This document shows positions 36,077 to 44,530 of a DNA stretch of 64,000 nucleotides, one piece after another. A model generated the notes under the pieces. It saw nothing but the letters and a program-made list of their open reading frames with translations. It did no database searches and was not told where the DNA came from. Position 1 is the stretch's first letter. Each line of letters begins with the position of its first letter. Made by a program: the position numbers and the translations under genes. Origin of the DNA: Actinomycetales bacterium (GTDB lineage: Bacteria; Actinomycetota; Actinomycetes; S36-B12); NCBI GenBank assembly GCA_016125355.1, contig WGLX01000017.1, forward strand, positions 1 through 64,000. Direction: 5' to 3'.

Positions 36077-36559
36077 ATGTCGGGCATGCCGCCACGGGAC
36101 CGGGTCTCCAGTCAGCCCTTGGACGATGTCTCCAAGGCGATCATCGAGCAGCTCCAGGAGGACGGCCGGCGCCCGTACGCCACGATCGGCAAGGCGGTGG
36201 GCCTCTCGGAGGCCGCCGTCCGGCAGCGCGTCCAGCGACTGCAGGACGCCGGCATCATGCAGATCGTCGCCGTCACCGATCCCCTGCAGGTGGGCTTCTC
36301 CCGCGCCGCCATGATCGGCATCCGGGTCGAGGGCGACGTCGAGGAGGTCGCCGACACCTTGGAGTCCATGCCCGAAGTCGACTACCTGGTCGTCTGCGCC
36401 GGCAGTTTCGACATCCTGGCCGAGATCGTGGCCGAGGACGACGACCATCTCCTCGAGGTGATCAACCGGCGCATCCGCGCCATCGACGGGGTCCGCTCCA
36501 CCGAGACCTTCGTCTACCTGAAATTGCGCAAGCAGATCTACACCTGGGGTACCCGATGA
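36077..36559 (+). CDS. Lrp/AsnC family transcriptional regulator
   Basis: This is a 160-aa regulator with an N-terminal helix-turn-helix (LDDVSKAIIEQLQEDGRRPYATIGKAVGLSEAAVRQRVQRL) and a C-terminal RAM/AsnC effector domain (VDYLVVCAGSFDILAEIVAEDDDHLLEVI). It probably senses an amino acid or polyamine intermediate. Its stop overlaps the next ATG (ATGA), so it is co-translated with the aminotransferase. It is divergent from the aldehyde dehydrogenase at 35919. ATG 36086 is an alternative start. Confidence 0.93.
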   Translation: MSGMPPRDRVSSQPLDDVSKAIIEQLQEDGRRPYATIGKAVGLSEAAVRQRVQRLQDAGIMQIVAVTDPLQVGFSRAAMIGIRVEGDVEEVADTLESMPEVDYLVVCAGSFDILAEIVAEDDDHLLEVINRRIRAIDGVRSTETFVYLKLRKQIYTWGTR

Positions 36560-37959
36560 CGACCACGACGAACACCTTCTCCGAGCCCGGTGACGATCGC
36601 CTCGCCGAGCGCGCCCGTGACCACCTCTGGATGCACTTCACCCGGCACTCCGTCTACTACGAGGGCTCCGGCCATGTTCCCGTCATCGTGCGCGGTGAGG
36701 GGGCGTACATCTGGGACGACCAGGGCAACCGCTACCTCGACGGCCTCGCGGGGCTGTTCGTCGTCCAGGCCGGTCACGGCCGCAAGGAGCTGGCCGCGGC
36801 GGCGGCGAAGCAGGCCGAGGAGCTCGCCTTCTTCCCCGTGTGGTCGTACGCCCACCCCCGCGCGATCGAGCTGGCCGAGCGACTGGCCCACTATGCGCCG
36901 GGCGACCTCAACCGGGTGTTCTTCACCACCGGCGGTGGCGAGGCCGTGGAATCCGCCTGGAAGCTGGCCAAGCAGTACTTCAAGCTGACCGGGAAGCCCA
37001 CGAAGCACAAGGTGATCAGCCGGGCGATCGCGTACCACGGCACCCCCCAGGGCGCGCTGTCGATCACCGGCATCCCGCCGGCCAAGGTCCCGTTCGAGCC
37101 GCTGGTACCGGGCGGCATCAAGGTGCCCAACACCGACTTCTACCGGGCCCCCGAGGAGTACCGGCACGACGAGAAGGCCTTCGGGCTCTGGGCCGCCGAG
37201 CGCATCCGCGAGGCCATCGAGTTCGAGGGAGCGGACAGCGTCGCGGCCGTGTTCATCGAGCCGGTGCAGAACTCCGGCGGCTGCTTCCCGCCACCCCCCG
37301 GCTACCTCGAGCGGGTGCGGGAGATCTGCGACGAGTACGACGTCCTGCTCGTCGCCGACGAGACCATCACCGCCTTCGGGCGCATCGGCGACATGTTCGC
37401 CATGAGCCGCTTCGGGGTGACCCCGGACATCATCACCTGCGCCAAGGGCATGACTTCCGGCTATGCGCCCATGGGCGCGATGATCGCCAGCGAGCGGCTG
37501 TTCGAGCCCTTCAAGCACGACACCAACACGTTCCTGCACGGCTACACCTGGGGCGGTCACCCGGTCGGCGCCGCCGTGGCCCTGGCCAATCTCGACCTCT
37601 TCGAGCGCGAGGGCATCCTCGAGCACGTCCGCGAAAACGAGGGCGCCTTCCGGCGCACGCTCGAGCGCCTCAACGACCTGCCCATCGTCGGGGATGTTCG
37701 CGGCGCCGGCTTCTTCTGGGCCGTCGAGCTGGTCAAGGACAAGACGACACGCGAGACGTTCACCGAGGACGAGGCCGAGCGGCTGCTCCGGGGCTTCCTG
37801 TCGAAGGCGCTGTTCGACGCGGGCCTGTACTGCCGTGCCGACGACCGCGGAGAGCCGGTCATCCAGGTGTCGCCCCCGCTCATCGTCGACCAGCAGCACT
37901 TCGACGAGATCGAGGGAATCCTGCGGGACGTGCTCACCCGGGCCTGGGCCCTTCTGTGA
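36556..37959 (+). CDS. Class III aminotransferase, putrescine/beta-alanine-pyruvate type
   Basis: This is a 467-aa PLP enzyme. Motifs include GLAGLFVVQAGHGRKEL, FFTTGGGEAVESAWKLAKQY, IAYHGTPQGALSITG, FIEPVQNSGGCFPPPPGYL, VADETITAFGRIG and TCAKGMTSGYAPMGA with PLP Lys297. This pattern matches putrescine-pyruvate (SpuC-like) and omega-amino acid transaminases rather than GabT. With the divergent aldehyde dehydrogenase it would form a transaminase route from putrescine to GABA. It is overlapped at both ends (ATGA with lrp, GTGA with the next gene). Confidence 0.9.
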   Translation: MTTTTNTFSEPGDDRLAERARDHLWMHFTRHSVYYEGSGHVPVIVRGEGAYIWDDQGNRYLDGLAGLFVVQAGHGRKELAAAAAKQAEELAFFPVWSYAHPRAIELAERLAHYAPGDLNRVFFTTGGGEAVESAWKLAKQYFKLTGKPTKHKVISRAIAYHGTPQGALSITGIPPAKVPFEPLVPGGIKVPNTDFYRAPEEYRHDEKAFGLWAAERIREAIEFEGADSVAAVFIEPVQNSGGCFPPPPGYLERVREICDEYDVLLVADETITAFGRIGDMFAMSRFGVTPDIITCAKGMTSGYAPMGAMIASERLFEPFKHDTNTFLHGYTWGGHPVGAAVALANLDLFEREGILEHVRENEGAFRRTLERLNDLPIVGDVRGAGFFWAVELVKDKTTRETFTEDEAERLLRGFLSKALFDAGLYCRADDRGEPVIQVSPPLIVDQQHFDEIEGILRDVLTRAWALL

Positions 37960-38636
37960 CGGAGATGCCTCTGCCAGCGCCCGGCGCCACCGAGCGCACC
38001 CGGATCCGGCGCATCCCGGAGAACGCCGTGCCCGATCGGGCGGCCCTCCACCACGTCCTCGACGCCGGGCTCGTCGCCCACGTCTCGGTTTCGGACGAGT
38101 CCGGTCAGCCGTATGTCCTGCCGGTCGCCTACGCCCGACGCGGGGAGGAGGTCGTCTTCCACGGGTCGACGGGATCCCGCCTGTTCCGGTCGCTCGCCGA
38201 CGGGCAGCCCACCTGCCTCACCGTCACCCGTCTCGATGGACTCGTGCTCGCCCGCAGCGCCTTCGAGTCCAGCATGAACTACCGGTCGGCCATGGTCCTC
38301 GGGACGGCTCGGCGCCTGTCCGGCGACGATGAGCTCGACGCGCTGCGCACCATCACCGAGCACCTGCTGCCGGGGCGATGGGCGGACTGCCGGCCCCCGT
38401 CGGCGAAGGAGCGTGCGGCCACGATGACCCTCGCGCTCGCTCTCGACGAGTGCTCGGTCAAGATCCGCACCGGTGGTCCCGAGGACGTTCCCGAGGACGT
38501 CACCGACCCCGTGTACTCCCGCGTCTGGGCGGGCACGGTTCCGATCCACGAGGACTTCGGCACGCCCATCCGCAGCGAGGAGTGCCTTGCCGAGGTCGAG
38601 GTGCCGGGCTACATCACCGACTGGCGGCGACCATGA
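37956..38636 (+). CDS. Pyridoxamine 5'-phosphate oxidase-fold (NimA-like) protein
   Basis: This is a 226-aa split-barrel flavoprotein-fold protein. It has RIRRIPENAVPDRAALHHVLDAGLVAHVSV, GQPYVLPVAYARRGEEVVFHGSTGSRLFR and TVTRLDGLVLARSAFESSMNYRS, typical of the NimA/PNPOx-like family. Such proteins bind FMN, heme or PLP-related ligands. Location between a PLP aminotransferase and a flavin oxidoreductase is suggestive, but no reaction can be named. GTG 37956 overlaps the upstream stop; ATG 37965 is an alternative. Confidence 0.82.
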   Translation: MTEMPLPAPGATERTRIRRIPENAVPDRAALHHVLDAGLVAHVSVSDESGQPYVLPVAYARRGEEVVFHGSTGSRLFRSLADGQPTCLTVTRLDGLVLARSAFESSMNYRSAMVLGTARRLSGDDELDALRTITEHLLPGRWADCRPPSAKERAATMTLALALDECSVKIRTGGPEDVPEDVTDPVYSRVWAGTVPIHEDFGTPIRSEECLAEVEVPGYITDWRRP

Positions 38637-40018
38637 ACGACGACCTGCGCGGACTGTCCCTGTGGTGGGACACGCTGCCCGACGACCTGCGCGCGCCTCT
38701 GGGCACGCGGCTCTCCGCAGACACGGCGTGCGACGTCGCGATCGTCGGCGCCGGCTACACGGGCCTCTGGACGGCCTACTACCTCGCCCAGGCCGACCCC
38801 TCCCTCCGGATCGTCGTCCTCGAGGCCGAGCAGGCCGGATTCGGTGCCTCGGGCCGCAATGGCGGGTGGGCGTCGGCACTCTTCCCCGCCAGCCTCGACG
38901 CCCTCGCGCGCGCATCGTCGCGCGATGCTGCCGTGCGCATGAAGAGGGAGATGTTCCGCACGGTCGACGAGATCGGGCGGGTCGCGGCTGCCGAGGGGTG
39001 GGACATCCACTGGGCCAAGGGCGGCACGGTGGTGGCAGCGCGCACTCCGTTGCAGCTGGCATCGGCACGCGAGGAGATCGACACCCTGCGCTCGTGGGGC
39101 TTCGGCCCGGAGGATGGCGTCCTGCTGGATCGCGCTGAGACCGAAGCGCGCGTTGGGGCAACCGACGTCCTGGGCGGCACCTACACCCCGCACTGCGCGG
39201 CGATCCATCCGGCGCGACTGGTGCGCAGCCTCGCCCGCACCGTGGTCGGCCTCGGGGTGACTCTCCACGAGCACACCCCCGTGACGGCCATCGAGCCCGG
39301 GATCGTGCGCACGCAGATGGGCGACGTGCGCGCCGAGTATGTCGTCCGGGCCACCGAGGGATACACGCGCTCGCTGCGGGGCGAGACGCGCACGCTCGCA
39401 CCCGTGTACTCCCTGATGCTGGCCACGGAGCCGCTTCCCGAGGCCGCATGGGAGCGCATCCGCCTGAGCGCGCGGGAGACGTTCGCCGATGGCCGCCACC
39501 TGATCATCTACGGTCAGCGCACCGAGGACGGCCGGCTGGCCTTCGGGGGCCGCGGCGCGCCCTACCACTTCGGCTCCCGGATCACGCACGAGCAGGACCA
39601 GAACCCCGCCGTCCACGCCGCCCTCTGGCAGGTGCTCACCGACCTCTTCCCGATCGTCTCCGACGCCGCCGTGACCCACACGTGGGGTGGGCCCCTGGGC
39701 GTCCCTCGGGACTGGTGGGCATCCTGCGGGCTGGACAGGTCGACCGGGCTGGCCTGGTCGGGCGGCTACGTCGGGGACGGCGTGGGCACGGCCAACCTGG
39801 GCGGGCGCACGCTGGCCGATCTCATCCTGGGCGCCGACTCGGACCTCGTGACGCTGCCGTGGGTGAACCATCGATCACGGCGCTGGGAGCCGGAGCCGTT
39901 CCGCTGGATGGGCACCAACCTCGGCCTGCGGGTCATGACGAGCGCGGACACGAAGGAGGACCGCACCGGACGGCCCTCCCGGCGCGCGGCACTGTTCGCG
40001 AGGAAGCTCGGGCACTAG
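38633..40018 (+). CDS. FAD-dependent amine oxidoreductase (DAO family)
   Basis: This is a 461-aa FAD enzyme with VAIVGAGYTGLWTAYYLAQ (GxGxxG at 39-44), ASGRNGGWASALFPAS and the C-terminal SGGYVGDGVGTANLGGRTLADL. It is paralogous to the enzyme at 25154 and belongs to the same DAO/PuuB-like group; it probably oxidises an amine or N-substituted amino acid. It starts at ATG 38633, overlapping the PNPOx-fold gene (ATGA). It is the last tightly coupled gene of the lrp-aminotransferase operon. Confidence 0.87.
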   Translation: MNDDLRGLSLWWDTLPDDLRAPLGTRLSADTACDVAIVGAGYTGLWTAYYLAQADPSLRIVVLEAEQAGFGASGRNGGWASALFPASLDALARASSRDAAVRMKREMFRTVDEIGRVAAAEGWDIHWAKGGTVVAARTPLQLASAREEIDTLRSWGFGPEDGVLLDRAETEARVGATDVLGGTYTPHCAAIHPARLVRSLARTVVGLGVTLHEHTPVTAIEPGIVRTQMGDVRAEYVVRATEGYTRSLRGETRTLAPVYSLMLATEPLPEAAWERIRLSARETFADGRHLIIYGQRTEDGRLAFGGRGAPYHFGSRITHEQDQNPAVHAALWQVLTDLFPIVSDAAVTHTWGGPLGVPRDWWASCGLDRSTGLAWSGGYVGDGVGTANLGGRTLADLILGADSDLVTLPWVNHRSRRWEPEPFRWMGTNLGLRVMTSADTKEDRTGRPSRRAALFARKLGH

Positions 40019-40028
40019 GGTCCGCAGC

Positions 40029-40493
40029 ATGGAGGTCAAGGAGCTCGGCCACCTCGTCCTGTACGTCCGCGATGTCGAGCGCTCGACGCGCTTCTACCGC
40101 GACGTCCTCGGCTGGCGGCCGATCCTCACCGACGACGCCCTGCGCGGCCTGCCCGTCGCCGCGTTCGCGGCGCCCAGCCTGCGGACCCACCACGAGCTGC
40201 TGCTCATCGAGGTCGGTGACGACGCGTCGCCCATACCGCGGGGACGGCGTGTCGGCATGTACCACTTCGGGCTCAAGATCGGCGACAGCGACGACGACCT
40301 GCGGGCGGCACTCGCGACTCTCGAGGACAACGGCGTGACCATCATCGGTGCGAGCGACCACACGGTCACCCACAGCCTCTACATCCTCGACCCCGACGGC
40401 AATGAGATCGAGCTGTACATCGACGTGCCCGGAGTCGACTGGCGAAACGACCCGACACTGATCATGGCGCCCATCAGGCCCCTGCAGCTGTAG
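40029..40493 (+). CDS. VOC (glyoxalase-fold) family protein
   Basis: This is a 154-aa single-chain VOC protein with two beta-alpha-beta-beta-beta modules: KELGHLVLYVRDVERSTRFYRDVLGW and MYHFGLKIGDSDDDLRAALATLEDNG, ending SLYILDPDGNEIELYIDVPGVDW. His and Glu residues in the usual metal positions (His9-like, His at MYHFG, Glu in NEIELY) suggest a metal-dependent dioxygenase, glyoxalase or resistance function. TAGGGT lies seven bases before the ATG, so it may also have a leaderless promoter. Confidence 0.87.
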   Translation: MEVKELGHLVLYVRDVERSTRFYRDVLGWRPILTDDALRGLPVAAFAAPSLRTHHELLLIEVGDDASPIPRGRRVGMYHFGLKIGDSDDDLRAALATLEDNGVTIIGASDHTVTHSLYILDPDGNEIELYIDVPGVDWRNDPTLIMAPIRPLQL

Positions 40494-40504
40494 CCGCTGA
40501 CGCC

Positions 40505-41161
40505 CTAGGGCACCGACGGTCCTCCGGCGAGCGGGTTGGGGGGAACATCGCAGACCCGGGTGAGCCGGTTCGCGTCCGTGTGCGCGAACGGCTCCGGCTG
40601 CCCATGGACCTCAAGCATCGTGGTCTGCAGGTAGGCGAACCCGTCATCGAGGATGCGGAAGGTGATCTCCCACGACGTGGTGTGGAAGGCGGCGTCGAGG
40701 AAGGGTCCGGTCACGATGCCGAACGCGGCATCCCCCACCTCGGCGCGCAGCGTGAAGACCCGGGCATCGGCCGCCGCCAGGCCTCCGGCCATCGCCACCT
40801 GGGCCCGTGGGATCGCCAGGGTCATGACGACGCGCTCGGTGGCCGGCTCCCACAGCAGGTACCCGACCTGGTCGTGGAAGGTCTCCACCTCAGCGGGCTT
40901 GTGCACGTGCTGGTGGTAGCGCAGGCCGTAGAGCAGCTGCGGACCGTTGGTCTGGGGGTCGGTCGGCTCGAAGGTCCATCGCTCGACGTACTTCTCCGTC
41001 TCGGGCCCGTCCGCCTGCGGATGGGTGTCCACGCCGGCAACGCCCTCCCACACCCCGATGAGCGGCGCCAGTGGTCCCAGGTGCGCGGCGGTATCCGGGC
41101 TGGCGTCCGGCTCGGTGAAGACGTCCTCCAGGTACTGCGGAGGGAACAGTGACTGCGTCAT
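40505..41161 (-). CDS. Heme-binding beta-barrel (nitrobindin/FABP-like) protein
   Basis: This is a 218-aa protein with a beta-barrel signature, LGPLAPLIGVWEGVAGVDTHP, followed by YVERWTFEPTDPQTNGPQLLYGLRYHQHV and GYLLWEPATERVVMTLAIPR. It resembles the nitrobindin/THAP4-like heme-binding barrel family. A His near the C-terminal strands (FAHTDANRL) could be the axial ligand, but this is inference. It is convergent with the VOC gene and follows the glutarate-type operon on the same strand with a 22-bp gap. Confidence 0.75.
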   Translation of the reverse strand: MTQSLFPPQYLEDVFTEPDASPDTAAHLGPLAPLIGVWEGVAGVDTHPQADGPETEKYVERWTFEPTDPQTNGPQLLYGLRYHQHVHKPAEVETFHDQVGYLLWEPATERVVMTLAIPRAQVAMAGGLAAADARVFTLRAEVGDAAFGIVTGPFLDAAFHTTSWEITFRILDDGFAYLQTTMLEVHGQPEPFAHTDANRLTRVCDVPPNPLAGGPSVP

Positions 41162-41183
41162 GCCTCGAGCCTAGGGATCCTGG

Positions 41184-42644
41184 CTACGGGATGCCCGGCG
41201 CCGTGTACGAGGTCTTGGACACCGTGAAGAACTCCACAGCCGCCGGGCCCTGCTCCCTGGGGCCATGGCTGCTCTCACCGCGGCCCCCGAAGGGCACATG
41301 GAAGTCGACGCCCGCGGTCGGCAGGTTCACCATGACCATGCCCGCCTTCGAGTTCCGCCGGAAGTGCGCGGCCTCCGCCAGGTCGGTCGTCACGATGCCT
41401 GCCGACAGGTTCATCGTGCTGGTGTTGGCGAGGGCGAGGGCCTCGTGGTAGTCCGCCGCGCGCACGACCGACATGACCGGGCCGAAGACCTCCTCCTGGT
41501 TGATGGTGTGATCGATGGCCGTGCCGACGGCCAGCGCGGGTGCGAGGAAGTGGCCGGATGTCGCGGACGGCACCTCGACGCCGCCGATGACGTACGCGCC
41601 CTCGGATCGGGCCAGGTCGAGGTAGTGGCGGTCCTGTGCCAGCTGGCTCTCGTCGACGACCGGCCCCATGTCGGTTCCCGACGTGCGGGCATCGCCCACG
41701 GTCCAGGCGTCCATCCGGGCCGTCATGGCGTCGACGAATGCATCGTGGATGTCGTCGGTGACGACCAGGATCGACGACGCGGTGCAACGCTGACCCGTCG
41801 AGCCGAAGCCGCCCTGAACGGCGCACTCGACGGCGACGTCGAGGTCCGCGTGCCCCGTCACGACGAGCGGGTTCTTGCCGCCGAGCTCCAGCTGGACCTT
41901 GACACCCGTCCCTGCCGTCGAGGCGAGGATGCCGCGCCCTGTCGACACGGATCCGGTGAAGGTGATCGCGTCGACGCGTCGTGACCCGGTGAGGACCGGG
42001 CCCACCTCGGAGCCGCGGCCGAGGACGAGGTTGAGGACCCCGTCCGGCAGCCCGGCCCGACCGAGGATGTCGACCAGTTCCCAGGCGCTCGCAGGGACGA
42101 GATCGGCCGGCTTGAAGACGACGGTGTTGCCGAAGGCGAGGGCAGGCGCGATCTTCCACGCCGGGATGGCGATCGGAAAGTTCCAGGGGGTGATGACGCT
42201 CACCACGCCGACCGGCTCACGGGTGACCGTCACCTCGATGCCGGGACGGACCGAGTCCAGAGCGAGCCCGTGCGGCTGCAGGGCCACGCCGGAGAAGTAC
42301 TTCAGGATCTGTCCGGCGCGAACCACTTCACCGCGCGCCTCCGGGTACGTCTTGCCCTCCTCCCGCGCCAGGAGGTCGCCGAGCTCGTCCGCACGTGCGA
42401 GGACCTCGCTGCCCGCCCGATCGAGGATCTCGGCCCGCTGCCACGGTGTCGTGTGCGACCATGCGGGGAAGGCCTCGGCCGCGGCCTCAACCGCGTCCTC
42501 GGCCACCCGGGCATCGGCGACGCTGGCGACGCACACCACGTCGTCGAGATCGGACGGGTTCACATTCGGGCGGGTCCCGACCCCGTCGACCTGCTGGCCG
42601 CCGAGGATCGAACGCAGGACCCGCGGCTCCGATGGGGCGCTCAC
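41184..42644 (-). CDS. Semialdehyde dehydrogenase (glutarate/ketoglutarate-semialdehyde type)
   Basis: This is a 486-aa aldehyde dehydrogenase with VISVITPWNFPIAIPAWK-type cofactor motif (VSVITPWNFPIAIPAWK), LELGGKNPLVV (Glu) and GQRCTASS (Cys287). It belongs to the 2,5-dioxovalerate/semialdehyde dehydrogenase group and is distinct from the two aminobutyraldehyde types. Context with a glutaryl-CoA-dehydrogenase-like enzyme and a CoA-transferase makes glutarate semialdehyde oxidation the best guess. GTG 42644 overlaps the upstream stop (GTGA), so it is coupled to gcdH. Confidence 0.88.
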   Translation of the reverse strand: MSAPSEPRVLRSILGGQQVDGVGTRPNVNPSDLDDVVCVASVADARVAEDAVEAAAEAFPAWSHTTPWQRAEILDRAGSEVLARADELGDLLAREEGKTYPEARGEVVRAGQILKYFSGVALQPHGLALDSVRPGIEVTVTREPVGVVSVITPWNFPIAIPAWKIAPALAFGNTVVFKPADLVPASAWELVDILGRAGLPDGVLNLVLGRGSEVGPVLTGSRRVDAITFTGSVSTGRGILASTAGTGVKVQLELGGKNPLVVTGHADLDVAVECAVQGGFGSTGQRCTASSILVVTDDIHDAFVDAMTARMDAWTVGDARTSGTDMGPVVDESQLAQDRHYLDLARSEGAYVIGGVEVPSATSGHFLAPALAVGTAIDHTINQEEVFGPVMSVVRAADYHEALALANTSTMNLSAGIVTTDLAEAAHFRRNSKAGMVMVNLPTAGVDFHVPFGGRGESSHGPREQGPAAVEFFTVSKTSYTAPGIP

Positions 42645-43816
42645 CGGTAAGCCGCGATTCCGGTCAGTGCCTCGCCGACCACGAGGGTGTGCATCTCGTT
42701 GGTCCCCTCGTAGGTGAAGACCGACTCGAGGTTGTTCATGTGGCGGATGACCGGGTACTCGAGGGTGATCCCGTTGCCGCCCAGGATGTTCCGGCACTCC
42801 CGTGCGATGGCCAGCGACTCCCGCGCATTGTTGAGCTTGCCGAGGCTGACCTGCTCCGGGCGGATGAGGTGCTCGTCCTTCAACCGGCCGAGGTGGAGGG
42901 CCAGGAGCATGCCCTTCCCGAGCTCGAGGGCCATGTCGGCGAGCTTCTTCTGCGTGAGCTGGAAGGCGGCGATGGGCTTGTCGAACTGCTCACGGTCGAT
43001 CGAGTAGTCGATGGCCGTCTCCAGGCAGTCGCGCGCAGCACCGAGCGTCCCGAAGACGATGCCGTAGCGGGCCTCGTTGAGGCACGAGAGCGGTCCGCGC
43101 AGGCCGACCACGCCGGGCAGGACCGCGTCGGCAGGCAGCCGAACCTCGTCGAGGACCAGCTCGCTCGTGACGGAGGCGCGCAGCGACATCTTCTTGTGGA
43201 TCTCGTTGGCCGTGAAGCCGGGGGTGTCCGTGGGCACGACGAAGCCCCGGATGCCCTCATCCGTGCGCGCCCACACGACGGCGACGTCCGCCACGTTGCC
43301 GTTGGTGATCCACATCTTCGAGCCGCTCAGCACCCAGTCGTTCCCGTCGCGGCGGGCCGTGGTGCGCATGCCGCTGGGGTTGGAGCCGAAGTCCGCCTCC
43401 GTCAGGCCGAAGCAGCCGATCGCCTCGCCCGCGGCCATGCGCGGCAGCCACTCCTGCTTCTGCTCCTCGGAGCCGAAGGCATGGATCGCATACATGGCGA
43501 GCGAACCCTGCACGCTGACGAGTGAGCGGATCCCGGAGTCGCCGGCCTCCAGCTCGAGGCAGGCCAACCCGTAGGCGACGGCCGAGGTGCCCTGGCATCC
43601 GTAGCCCTCCAGGTGCATGCCGAGCACACCGAGGGTGCCGAGCTTCTTGGCCAGGTCCCGGGCGGGGATCGCGCCCTCCTCGAACCAGTCCGCGACGTGC
43701 GGGCGGATCTCCTCGTCGACGAACTCGCGCACGACGTCGCGGATGGCACGCTCCTCCTCCGAGAGAAGGTGGTCGATCGCGAACAGGCTGAAGGGTGCCT
43801 GCGGGGTCTTGGGCAT
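42641..43816 (-). CDS. gcdH: Glutaryl-CoA dehydrogenase-like acyl-CoA dehydrogenase
   Basis: This is a 391-aa flavin acyl-CoA dehydrogenase. GCFGLTEADFGSNPSGM, SGSKMWITNGNVADVAVVWA, LSCLNEARYGIVFGTLGAA, LTQKKLADMALELGKG and the catalytic base in TYEGTNEMHTL (Glu near 370) follow glutaryl-CoA dehydrogenase closely. That enzyme oxidises and decarboxylates glutaryl-CoA to crotonyl-CoA. The start is ATG 43816 with GGAGG. The upstream operators match those of the CoA-transferase. The substrate is inferred from similarity and context. Confidence 0.83.
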   Translation of the reverse strand: MPKTPQAPFSLFAIDHLLSEEERAIRDVVREFVDEEIRPHVADWFEEGAIPARDLAKKLGTLGVLGMHLEGYGCQGTSAVAYGLACLELEAGDSGIRSLVSVQGSLAMYAIHAFGSEEQKQEWLPRMAAGEAIGCFGLTEADFGSNPSGMRTTARRDGNDWVLSGSKMWITNGNVADVAVVWARTDEGIRGFVVPTDTPGFTANEIHKKMSLRASVTSELVLDEVRLPADAVLPGVVGLRGPLSCLNEARYGIVFGTLGAARDCLETAIDYSIDREQFDKPIAAFQLTQKKLADMALELGKGMLLALHLGRLKDEHLIRPEQVSLGKLNNARESLAIARECRNILGGNGITLEYPVIRHMNNLESVFTYEGTNEMHTLVVGEALTGIAAYR

Positions 43817-43830
43817 CTGTCCTCCGGATT

Positions 43831-43861
43831 TTGGATCCAATGTCGCGGATTGTATCCAATC
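43831..43861. promoter_or_regulatory. GntR operators upstream of gcdH
   Basis: A perfect palindrome TTGGATCCAA (43831-43840) lies next to GATTGTATCCAATC (43848-43861). The second is identical to the 14-mer upstream of the CoA-transferase at 45687-45700. Both sit 15-45 bp upstream of the gcdH start. ATTG-N4-CAAT symmetry is usual for FadR-type GntR proteins. Confidence 0.75.
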
Positions 43862-43870
43862 TGCGACGGT

Positions 43871-44530
43871 CTAGGGCGCACCCTCCCCCAGGAGGGCGCG
43901 AACAGCTCGGACCGAGTGGTCCCGGTGCTCGTCATGCAGGCGGACCAGGGCCCGGGCATCGCGGGCGCGCAGTGCCGCCTCCATCGCGGCATGCTCCCCC
44001 TCGACGCGCTCCCGGTTGTCCGCCGACTGGAAGTACAGGGCCCGATAGGCGTCCGTGGCCTCCCACAGCTGCCGCAGCAGCCGCGACAGGCGCGGCATCC
44101 CGGCGGCATCGAAGAGGGCGAAGTGGAAGCGCCGGTTGGCGGCGGTCATGGCCATCACGTCCCCGGCGGCCGCAGCGGCGTCGATGTCGGCACGCAGGTC
44201 CGCAAGCGCATCGACGTCCGCGTCGACGAGCTGCGGCACGGCCACCCGGATCGCCTCCGCCTCCAGGAGCTTGCGCAGGCGGTAGACCTCCTCGAGATCC
44301 CGCACGCTCAGCTCGGCGACGAAGTATCCGCGGTTGGGGTGGTAGACGACCTGGCCCTCGGACTCGAGCATCTTGAGGGCCTCGCGCAGCGGCACGCGGC
44401 TGACGCCGTAGCGGTCGGCCAGGGTCTCCTGGACGACCTGGTCCCCCGGACCCAGGACGCCCGTGAGGATGTCGTCACGGAGAGCGTCGAGCGCGATCTC
44501 CTGTGCCGTGACCCGGCGCTCCGCCGTCAT
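43871..44530 (-). CDS. GntR family regulator (FadR/FCD type)
   Basis: This is a 219-aa regulator with a winged helix (LRDDILTGVLGPGDQVVQETLADRYGVSRVPLREALKMLESEG, wing VVYHPNRGYFVAEL) and an FCD effector domain whose metal/ligand residues lie in ANRRFHFALFDAAGMPRL and EHAAMEAALRARD. It probably represses the surrounding CoA-transferase and gcdH operons and is relieved by an acid or acyl-CoA. Its ATG overlaps the CoA-transferase stop (ATGA), so it is autoregulated through that promoter. Confidence 0.92.
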   Translation of the reverse strand: MTAERRVTAQEIALDALRDDILTGVLGPGDQVVQETLADRYGVSRVPLREALKMLESEGQVVYHPNRGYFVAELSVRDLEEVYRLRKLLEAEAIRVAVPQLVDADVDALADLRADIDAAAAAGDVMAMTAANRRFHFALFDAAGMPRLSRLLRQLWEATDAYRALYFQSADNRERVEGEHAAMEAALRARDARALVRLHDEHRDHSVRAVRALLGEGAP

